From Vespa crabro (lineage: Eukaryota; Arthropoda; Insecta; Hymenoptera; Vespidae), in the NCBI RefSeq assembly GCF_910589235.1, contig NC_060956.1, positions 11,252,999 through 11,316,998 on the forward strand: a stretch of 64,000 bases of DNA. The letters run 5' to 3'. Of this stretch, positions 50,901 to 62,269 are shown one piece after another. How positions within the stretch are numbered: position 1 is the stretch's first letter; each line of letters opens with the position of its first letter. The notes beneath the pieces were generated by a model, which ran no database searches, was not told where the DNA came from, and saw nothing but the letters and a program-made list of their open reading frames with translations. Made by a program: the position numbers and the translations under genes.

Positions 50901-53224
50901 CGTTTTTCGACGATACGTCTTTATGAGCTAATAATCGTATATCACTTATGAAACAAGGTTAAAACGTCGAATCCAAGATTAAATAGATATTTGATCTTCA
51001 GAAACACAATTACCGAATCGATTGGAAACATTTGTAATCTGTGGTACGAGTAATTTCAAAGTTTTCAAGATTTTATGTCCGTAATTAACGAAATTTGCAT
51101 GTGTCGATCTCAATTTCGACAATTTACATGTAAATACTTGTATTTACACATAGTAACAAACTTATATTTTTGTTTCATTATGTATTGTGAGTCGATAGAA
51201 TATTAAAGCATTGAAATTGATTGAGATTTCAAATTTCGTTTTTCGACGATACGTCTTTATGAGGTAATAATCGTATATGACTTATGAATCAAGGTTAAAA
51301 CGTCGAATCCAAGATTAAATAGATGTTTGATCTTCAGAAGTCAAATGTCCGAATCGATTGGAAACATTTTTAATCTGTGGTACGAGTAATTTCAAAGTTT
51401 TCAAGATTTTATGTCTGTAATTAACGAAATTTGCATGTGTCGATCTCAATTTCGACAATTTACATGTAAATACTCGTATTTACACATAGTAACAAACTTA
51501 TATTTTTGTTTCATTATGTATTGTGAGTCGATAGAATATTAAAGCATTGAAATTGATTGAGATTTCATATTTCGTTTATCGACGATACTTCTTTATGAGC
51601 TAATAATCGTATATCACTTATGAAACAAGGATATAACGTCGAATCCAAGATTGAATAGATGTTTGATCTTCATAAACACAATTACCGAATCGATTGGAAA
51701 CATTTTTAATCTGTGGTACGAGTAATTTCAAAGTTTTCAAGATTTTATGTCGGTAATTAACGAAATTTGCATGTGTCGATCTCAATTTCGACAATTTACA
51801 TGTAAATACTCGTATTTACACATAGTAACAAACTTATATTTTTGTTTCATTATGTATTGTGAGTCGATAGAATATTAAAGCATTGAAATTGATTGAGATT
51901 TCAAATTTCGTTTTTCGACGATACGTCTTTATGAGGTAATAATCGTATATGACTTATGAATCAAGGTTAAAACGTCGAATCCATGATTAAATAGATGTTT
52001 GATCTTCAGAAGTCAAATGTCCGAATCGATTGGAAACATTTTTAATCTGTGGTACGAGTAATTTCAAAGTTTTCAAGAATTTATGTCCGTAATTAAAGAA
52101 ATTTGCATGTGTCGATCTCAATTTCGACAATTTACATGTAAATACTCGTATTTACACATAGTAACAAACTTATATTTTTGTTTCATTATGTATTGTGAGT
52201 CGATAGAATATTAAAGCATTGAAATTGATTGAGATTTCATATTTCGTTTTTCGACGATACATCTTTATGAGCTAATAATCGTATATCACTTATGAAACAA
52301 GGATAAAACGTCGAATCCAAGATTGAATAGATGTTTGATCTTCATAAACACAATTACCGAATCGATTGGAAACATTTTTAATCTGTGGTACGAGTAATTT
52401 CAAAGTTTTCAAGATTTGATGTCGGTAATTAACGAAATTTGCATGTGTCGATCTCAATTTCGACAATTTACATGTAAATACTCGTATTTACACATAGTAA
52501 CAAACTTATATTTTTGTTTCATTATGTATTGTGAGTCGATAGAATATTAAAGCATTGAAATTGATTGAGATTTCATATTTCGTTTTTCGACGATACATCT
52601 TTATGAGCTAATAATCGTATATCACTTATGAAACAAGGTTAAAACGTCGAATCCAAGATTAAATAGATATTTGATCTTCAGAAACACAATTACCGAATCG
52701 ATTGGAAACATTTGTAATCTGTGGTACGAGTAATTTCAAAGTTTTCAAGATTTTATGTCCGTAATTAACGAAATTTGCATGTGTCGATCTCAATTTCGAC
52801 AATTTACATGTAAATACTTGTATTTACACATAGTAACAAACTTATATTTTTGTTTCATTATGTATTGTGAGTCGATAGAATATTAAAGCATTGAAATTGA
52901 TTGAGATTTCAAATTTCGTTTTTCGACGATACGTCTTTATGAGGTAATAATCGTATATGACTTATGAATCAAGGTTAAAACGTCGAATCCAAGATTAAAT
53001 AGATGTTTGATCTTCAGAAGTCAAATGTCCGAATCGATTGGAAACATTTTTAATCTGTGGTACGAGTAATTTCAAAGTTTTCAAGATTTTATGTCCGTAA
53101 TTAACGAAATTTGCATGTGTCGATCTCAATTTCGACAATTTACATGTAAATACTCGTATTTACACATAGTAACAAACTTATATTTTTGTTTCATTATGTA
53201 TTGTGAGTCGATAGAATATTAAAG

Positions 53225-55900
53225 CATTGAAATTGATTGAGATTTCATATTTCGTTTTTCGACGATACATCTTTATGAGCTAATAATCGTATATCACTTA
53301 TGAAACAAGGTTAAAACGTCGAATCCAAGATTAAATAGATATTTGATCTTCAGAAACACAATTACCGAATCGATTGGAAACATTTTTAATCTGTGGTACG
53401 AGTAATTTCAAAGTTTTCAAGATTTTATGTCCGTAATTAACGAAATTTGCATGTGTCGATCTCAATTTCGACAATTTACATGTAAATACTTGTATTTACA
53501 CATAGTAACAAACTTATATTTTTGTTTCATTATGTATTGTGAGTCGATAGAATATTAAAGCATTGAAATTGATTGAGATTTCAAATTTCGTTTTTCGACG
53601 ATACGTCTTTATGAGGTAATAATCGTATATGACTTATGAATCAAGGTTAAAACGTCGAATCCAAGATTAAATAGATGTTTGATCTTCAGAAGTCAAATGT
53701 CCGAATCGATTGGAAACATTTTTAATCTGTGGTACGAGTAATTTCAAAGTTTTCAAGATTTTATGTCCGTAATTAACGAAATTTGCATGTGTCGATCTCA
53801 ATTTCGACAATTTACATGTAAATACTCGTATTTACACATAGTAACAAACTTATATTTTTGTTTCATTATGTATTGTGAGTCGATAGAATATTAAAGCATT
53901 GAAATTGATTGAGATTTCATATTTCGTTTTTCGACGATACATCTTTATGAGCTAATAATCGTATATCACTTATGAAACAAGGTTAAAACGTCGAATCCAA
54001 GATTGAATAGATGTTTGATCTTCATAAAAACAATGTCCGAATCGATAGGTAACATTTTTCAAACTTTGGTACGAGTAATTTCAATGTTTTCACGATTTTA
54101 TCTCCGCAATTAACGAAATTCGCATGGGTCGCTCTCATTTTTCGACAATATTGATGATAAACTCGTAATTACACATAGTCACAAACTTATATTTAAGTAT
54201 CATTATGTATTGTGCGTCGGTAGAATATAAAAGCATTGAAATTGATTGAGATTTCAAATTTCGTTTTTCGACGATACGTCTTTATGAGCTAATAATCGTG
54301 TATGACTTATGAAACAAGGTTAAAACGTCGAATCCAAGATTAAATAGATATTTGATCTTCAGAAACACAATTACCGAATCGATTGGAAACATTTTTAATC
54401 TGTGGTACGAGTAATTTCAAAGTTTTCAAGATTTTATGTCCGTAATTAACGAAATTTGCATGTGTCGATCCCAATTTCGACAATTTACATGTAAATACTC
54501 GTATTTACACATAGTAACAAACTTATATTTTTGTTTCATTATGTATTGTGAGTCGATAGAATATTAAAGCATTGAAATTGATTGAGATTTCATATTTCGT
54601 TTTTCGACGATACATCTTTATGAGCTAATAATCGTATATCACTTATGAAACAAGGTTAAAACGTCGAATCCAAGATTAAATAGATGTTTGATCTTCAGAA
54701 AAACAATGTCCGAATCGATAGGTAACATTTTTCAAACTTTGGTACGAGTAATTTCAATGTTTTCACGATTTTATCTCCGCAATTAACGAAATTCGCATGG
54801 GTCGCTCTCATTTTTCGACAATATTCATGATAAACTCGTATTTACACATAGTCACAAACTTATATTTAAGTTTCATTATGTATTGTGCGTCGATAGAATA
54901 TAAAAGCATTGAAATTGATTGAGATTTCAAATTTCGTTTTTCGACGATACGTTTTTATGAGCTAATAATCGTGTATGACTTATGAAACAAGGTTAAAACG
55001 TCGAATACAAGATTAAATAGATGTTTGATCTTCAGAAACACGATTACCGAATCGATTGGAAACATTTTTAATCTGTGGTACGAGTAATTTCAAAGTTTTC
55101 AAGATTTTATGTCCGTAATTAACGAAATTTGCATGTGTCGATCTCAATTTCGACAATTTACATGTAAATACTTGTATTTACACATAGTAACAAACTTATA
55201 TTTTTGTTTCATTATGTATTGTGAGTCGATAGAATATTAAAGCATTGAAATTGATTGAGATTTCAAATTTCGTTTTTCGACGATACGTCTTTATGAGGTA
55301 ATAATCGTATATGACTTATGAATCAAGGTTAAAACGTCGAATCCAAGATTAAATAGATGTTTGATCTTCAGAAGTCCAATGTCCGAATCGATTGGAAACA
55401 TTTTTAATCTGTGGTACGAGTAATTTCAAAGTTTTCAAGATTTTATGTCCGTAATTAACGAAATTTGCATGTGTCGATCTCAATTTCGACAATTTACATG
55501 TAAATACTCGTATATACACATAGTTACAAACTTATATTTTTGTTTCATTATGTATTGTGAGTCGATAGAATATAAAAGCATTGAAATTGATTGAGATTTC
55601 ATATTTCGTTTTTCGACGATACGTCTTTATGAGCTAATAATCGTATATCACTTATGAAACAAGGTTAAAACGTCGAATCCAAGATTAAATAGATATTTGA
55701 TCTTCAGAAACACAATTAACGAATCGATTGGAAACATTTGTAATCTGTGGTACGAGTAATTTCAAAGTTTTCAAGATTTTATGTCCGTAATTAACGAAAT
55801 TTGCATGTGTCGATCTCAATTTCGACAATTTACATGTAAATACTTGTATTTACACATAGCAACAAACTTATATTTTTGTTTCATTATGTATTGTGAGTCG
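53225..55900. repeat. HOR segment with ~3362-bp (10-mer) period, first copy
   Basis: Shared rare variants include GTGCGTCGGTAG, TCGATCCCAATTTCG, ACACGATTACCG (55038 and 58399) and ATTAACGAATCG (near 55715 and 59076). The offset starts at 3363 and falls to 3361 because the second copy lost two single bases. Confidence 0.85.
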
Positions 55901-56584
55901 ATAGAATATTAAAGCATTGAAATTGATTGAGATTTCAAATTTCGTTTTTCGACGATACGTCTTTATGAGGTAATAATCGTATATGACTTATGAATCAAGG
56001 TTAAAACGTCGAATCCAAGATTAAATAGATGTTTGATCTTCAGAAGTCAAATGTCCGAATCGATTGGAAACATTTTTAATCTGTGGTACGAGTAATTTCA
56101 AAGTTTTCAAGATTTTATGTCCGTAATTAACGAAATTTGCATGTGTCGATCTCAATTTCGACAATTTACATGTAAATACTCGTATTTACACATAGTAACA
56201 AACTTATATTTTTGTTTCATTATGTATTGTGAGTCGATAGAATATTAAAGCATTGAAATTGATTGAGATTTCATATTTCGTTTTTCGACGATACATCTTT
56301 ATGAGCTAATAATCGTATATCACTTATGAAACAAGGTTAAAACGTCGAATCCAAGATTGAATAGATGTTTGATCTTCATAAAAACAATGTCCGAATCGAT
56401 AGGTAACATTTTTCAAACTTTGGTACGAGTAATTTCAATGTTTTCACGATTTTATCTCCGCAATTAACGAAATTCGCATGGGTCGCTCTCATTTTTCGAC
56501 AATATTGATGATAAACTCGTAATTACACATAGTCACAAACTTATATTTAAGTATCATTATGTATTGTGAGTCGATAGAATATTA

Positions 56585-59260
56585 AAGCATTGAAATTGAT
56601 TGAGATTTCATATTTCGTTTTTCGACGATACATCTTTATGAGCTAATAATCGTATATCACTTATGAAACAAGGTTAAAACGTCGAATCCAAGATTAAATA
56701 GATATTTGATCTTCAGAAACACAATTACCGAATCGATTGGAAACATTTGTAATCTGTGGTACGAGTAATTTCAAAGTTTTCAAGATTTTATGTCCGTAAT
56801 TAACGAAATTTGCATGTGTCGATCTCAATTTCGACAATTTACATGTAAATACTTGTATTTGCACATAGTAACAAACTTATATTTTTGTTTCATTATGTAT
56901 TGTGAGTCGATAGAATATTAAAGCATTGAAATTGATTGAGATTTCAAATTTCGTTTTTCGACGATACGTCTTTATGAGGTAATAATCGTATATGACTTAT
57001 GAATCAAGGTTAAAACGTCGAATCCAAGATTAAATAGATGTTTGATCTTCAGAAGTCAAATGTCCGAATCGATTGGAAACATTTTTAATCTGTGGTACGA
57101 GTAATTTCAAAGTTTTCAAGATTTTATGTCCGTAATTAACGAAATTTGCATGTGTCGATCTCAATTTCGACAATTTACATGTAAATACTCGTATTTACAC
57201 ATAGTAACAAACTTATATTTTTGTTTCATTATGTATTGTGAGTCGATAGAATATTAGAGCATTGAAATTGATTGAGATTTCATATTTCGTTTTTCGACGA
57301 TACATCTTTATGAGCTAATAATCGTATATCACTTATGAAACAAGGTTAAAACGTCGAATCCAAGATTGAATAGATGTTTGATCTTCATAAAAACAATGTC
57401 CGAATCGATAGGTAACATTTTCAAACTTTGGTACGAGTAATTTCAATGTTTTCACGATTTTATCTCCGCAATTAACGAAATTCGCATGGGTCGCTCTCAT
57501 TTTTCGACAATATTGATGATAAACTCGTAATTACACATAGTCACAAACTTATATTTAAGTATCATTATGTATTGTGCGTCGGTAGAATATAAAAGCATTG
57601 AAATTGATTGAGATTTCAAATTTCGTTTTTCGACGATACGTCTTTATGAGCTAATAATCGTGTATGACTTATGAAACAAGGTTAAAACGTCGAATCCAAG
57701 ATTAAATAGATATTTGATCTTCAGAAACACAATTACCGAATCGATTGGAAACATTTTTAATCTGTGGTACGAGTAATTTCAAAGTTTTCAAGATTTTATG
57801 TCCGTAATTAACGAAATTTGCATGTGTCGATCCCAATTTCGACAATTTACATGTAAATACTCGTATTTACACATAGTAACAAACTTATATTTTTGTTTCA
57901 TTATGTATTGTGAGTCGATAGAATATTAAAGCATTGAAATTGATTGAGATTTCATATTTCGTTTTTCGACGATACATCTTTATGAGCTAATAATCGTATA
58001 TCACTTATGAAACAAGGTTAAAACGTCGAATCCAAGATTAAATAGATGTTTGATCTTCAGAAAACAATGTCCGAATCGATAGGTAACATTTTTCAAACTT
58101 TGGTACGAGTAATTTCAATGTTTTCACGATTTTATCTCCGCAATTAACGAAATTCGCATGGGTCGCTCTCATTTTTCGACAATATTCATGATAAACTCGT
58201 ATTTACACATAGTCACAAACTTATATTTAAGTTTCATTATGTATTGTGCGTCGATAGAATATAAAAGCATTGAAATTGATTGAGATTTCAAATTTCGTTT
58301 TTCGACGATACGTTTTTATGAGCTAATAATCGTGTATGACTTATGAAACAAGGTTAAAACGTCGAATACAAGATTAAATAGATGTTTGATCTTCAGAAAC
58401 ACGATTACCGAATCGATTGGAAACATTTTTAATCTGTGGTACGAGTAATTTCAAAGTTTTCAAGATTTTATGTCCGTAATTAACGAAATTTGCATGTGTC
58501 GATCTCAATTTCGACAATTTACATGTAAATACTTGTATTTACACATAGTAACAAACTTATATTTTTGTTTCATTATGTATTGTGAGTCGATAGAATATTA
58601 AAGCATTGAAATTGATTGAGATTTCAAATTTCGTTTTTCGACGATACGTCTTTATGAGGTAATAATCGTATATGACTTATGAATCAAGGTTAAAACGTCG
58701 AATCCAAGATTAAATAGATGTTTGATCTTCAGAAGTCCAATGTCCGAATCGATTGGAAACATTTTTAATCTGTGGTACGAGTAATTTCAAAGTTTTCAAG
58801 ATTTTATGTCCGTAATTAACGAAATTTGCATGTGTCGATCTCAATTTCGACAATTTACATGTAAATACTCGTATTTACACATAGTTACAAACTTATATTT
58901 TTGTTTCATTATGTATTGTGAGTCGATAGAATATTAAAGCATTGAAATTGATTGAGATTTCATATTTCGTTTTTCGACGATACATCTTTATGAGCTAATA
59001 ATCGTATATCACTTATGAAACAAGGTTAAAACGTCGAATCCAAGATTAAATAGATATTTGATCTTCAGAAACACAATTAACGAATCGATTGGAAACATTT
59101 GTAATCTGTGGTACGAGTAATTTCAAAGTTTTCAAGATTTTATGTCCGTAATTAACGAAATTTGCATGTGTCGATCTCAATTTCGACAATTTACATGTAA
59201 ATACTTGTATTTACACATAGTAACAAACTTATATTTTTGTTTCATTATGTATTGTGAGTC
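56585..59260. repeat. HOR segment with ~3362-bp period, second copy
   Basis: Counterpart of 53225-55900. It begins just after an in-register switch near 56560-56575, where a C-like tail (AAGTATCATTATG) runs straight into GTGAGTCGATAG. It carries private one-base deletions near 57418 (TTTTT to TTTT) and 58062 (AAAAA to AAAA). Confidence 0.85.
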
Positions 59261-61261
59261 GATAGAATATTAAAGCATTGAAATTGATTGAGATTTCATA
59301 TTTCGTTTTTCGACGATACATCTTTATGAGCTAATAATCGTATATCACTTATGAAACAAGGATAAAACGTCGAATCCAAGATTGAATAGATGTTTGATCT
59401 TCATAAACACAATTACCGAATCGATTGGAAACATTTTTAATCTGTGGTACGAGTAATTTCAAAGTTTTCAAGATTTTATGTCGGTAATTAACGAAATTTG
59501 CATGTGTCGATCTCAATTTCGACAATTTACATGTAAATACTCGTATTTACACATAGTAACAAACTTATATTTTTGTTTCATTATGTATTGTGAGTCGATA
59601 GAATATTAAAGCATTGAAATTGATTGAGATTTCAAATTTCGTTTTTCGACGATACGTCTTTATGAGGTAATAATCGTATATGACTTATGAATCAAGGTTA
59701 AAACGTCGAATCCATGATTAAATAGATGTTTGATCTTCAGAAGTCAAATGTCCGAATCGATTGGAAACATTTTTAATCTGTGGTACGAGTAATTTCAAAG
59801 TTTTCAAGATTTTATGTCCGTAATTAACGAAATTTGCATGTGTCGATCTCAATTTCGACAATTTACATGTAAATACTCGTATTTACACATAGTAACAAAC
59901 TTATATTTTTGTTTCATTATGTATTGTGAGTCGATAGAATATTAAAGCATTGAAATTGATTGAGATTTCATATTTCGTTTTTCGACGATACATCTTTATG
60001 AGCTAATAATCGTATATCACTTATGAAACAAGGATAAAACGTCGAATCCAAGATTGAATAGATGTTTGATCTTCATAAACACAATTACCGAATCGATTGG
60101 AAACATTTTTAATCTGTGGTACGAGTAATTTCAAAGTTTTCAAGATTTTATGTCCGTAATTAACGAAATTTGCATGTGTCGATCTCAATTTCGACAATTT
60201 ACATGTAAATACTCGTATTTACACATAGTAACAAACTTATATTTTTGTTTCATTATGTATTGTGAGTCGATAGAATATTAAAGCATTGAAATTGATTGAG
60301 ATTTCATATTTCGTTTTTCGACGATACATCTTTATGAGCTAATAATCGTATATCACTTATGAAACAAGGATAAAACGTCGAATCCAAGATTGAATAGATG
60401 TTTGATCTTCATAAACACAATTACCGAATCGATTGGAAACATTTTTAATCTGTGGTACGAGTAATTTCAAAGTTTTCAAGATTTTATGTCGGTAATTAAC
60501 GAAATTTGCATGTGTCGATCTCAATTTCGACAATTTACATGTAAATACTCGCATTTACACATAGTAACAAACTTATATTTTTGTTTCATTATGTATTGTG
60601 AGTCGATAGAATATTAAAGCATTGAAATTGATTGAGATTTCATATTTCGTTTTTCGACGATACATCTTTATGAGCTAATAATCGTATATCACTTATGAAA
60701 CAAGGTTAAAACGTCGAATCCAAGATTAAATAGATATTTGATCTTCAGAAACACAATTACCGAATCGATTGGAAACATTTGTAATCTGTGGTACGAGTAA
60801 TTTCAAAGTTTTCAAGATTTTATGTCCGTAATTAACGAAATTTGCATGTGTCGATATCAATTTCGACAATTTACATGTAAATACTTGTATTTACACATAG
60901 TAACAAACTTATATTTTTGTTTCATTATGTATTGTGAGTCGATAGAATATTAAAGCATTGAAATTGATTGAGATTTCAAATTTCGTTTTTCGACGATACG
61001 TCTTTATGAGGTAATAATCGTATATGACTTATGAATCAAGGTTAAAACGTCGAATCCAAGATTAAATAGATGTTTGATCTTCAGAAGTCAAATGTCCGAA
61101 TCGATTGGAAACATTTTTAATCTGTGGTACGAGTAATTTCAAAGTTTTCAAGATTTTATGTCCGTAATTAACGAAATTTGCATGTGTCGATCTCAATTTC
61201 GACAATTTACATGTAAATACTCGTATTTACACATAGTAACAAACTTATATTTTTGTTTCAT

Positions 61262-61597
61262 TATGTATTGTGAGTCGATAGAATATTAAAGCATTGAAAT
61301 TGATTGAGATTTCATATTTCGTTTTTCGACGATACGTCTTTATGAGGTAATAATCGTATATGACTTATGAATCAAGGTTAAAACGTCGAATCCATGATTA
61401 AATAGATGTTTGATCTTCAGAAGTCAAATGTCCGAATCGATTGGAAACATTTTTAATCTGTGGTACGAGTAATTTCAAAGTTTTCAAGATTTTATGTCCG
61501 TAATTAACGAAATTTGCATGTGTCGATCTCAATTTCGACAATTTACATGTAAATACTCGTATTTACACATAGTAACAAACTTATATTTTTGTTTCAT
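61262..61597. repeat. Representative type P monomer (336 bp)
   Basis: Counted between successive TATGTATTG landmarks. It carries GTGAGTCGATAG, GAGGTAATAATCG, TGAATCAAGG, AGAAGTCAAATGTCC and the D-type tail with the 14-bp palindrome. It recurs as the P element of the 672-bp dimer and within the 1680-bp HOR. Confidence 0.88.
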
Positions 61598-61933
61598 TAT
61601 GTATTGTGAGTCGATAGAATATTAAAGCATTGAAATTGATTGAGATTTCATATTTCGTTTTTCGACGATACATCTTTATGAGCTAATAATCGTATATCAC
61701 TTATGAAACAAGGATAAAACGTCGAATCCATGATTAAATAGATGTTTGATCTTCAGAAGTCAAATGTCCGAATCGATTGGAAACATTTTTAATCTGTGGT
61801 ACGAGTAATTTCAAAGTTTTCAAGATTTTATGTCCGTAATTAACGAAATTTGCATGTGTCGATCTCAATTTCGACAATTTACATGTAAATACTCGTATTT
61901 ACACATAGTAACAAACTTATATTTTTGTTTCAT

Positions 61934-62269
61934 TATGTATTGTGAGTCGATAGAATATTAAAGCATTGAAATTGATTGAGATTTCATATTTCGTTTTTCG
62001 ACGATACATCTTTATGAGCTAATAATCGTATATCACTTATGAAACAAGGATAAAACGTCGAATCCAAGATTGAATAGATGTTTGATCTTCATAAACACAA
62101 TTACCGAATCGATTGGAAACATTTTTAATCTGTGGTACGAGTAATTTCAAAGTTTTCAAGATTTTATGTCGGTAATTAACGAAATTTGCATGTGTCGATC
62201 TCAATTTCGACAATTTACATGTAAATACTCGCATTTACACATAGTAACAAACTTATATTTTTGTTTCAT
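61934..62269. repeat. Representative type Q monomer (336 bp)
   Basis: Counted between successive TATGTATTG landmarks. It carries ATACATCTTTATGAGC, AAGGATAAAACG, AAGATTGAATAG, ATAAACACAATTACCG and TATGTCGGTAATT. It also has the copy-specific change ACTCGCATTTAC (usually ACTCGTATTTAC), shared only with the units 1680 bp to either side. Confidence 0.88.

Noticed and set aside
60357..60554. 65-codon minus-strand frame, repeated at 62037-62234 and 63717-63914
   Set aside because: It is an exact by-product of the 1680-bp HOR. Its start codon exists only because of the ACTCGCATTTAC variant, and other Q monomers lack it.
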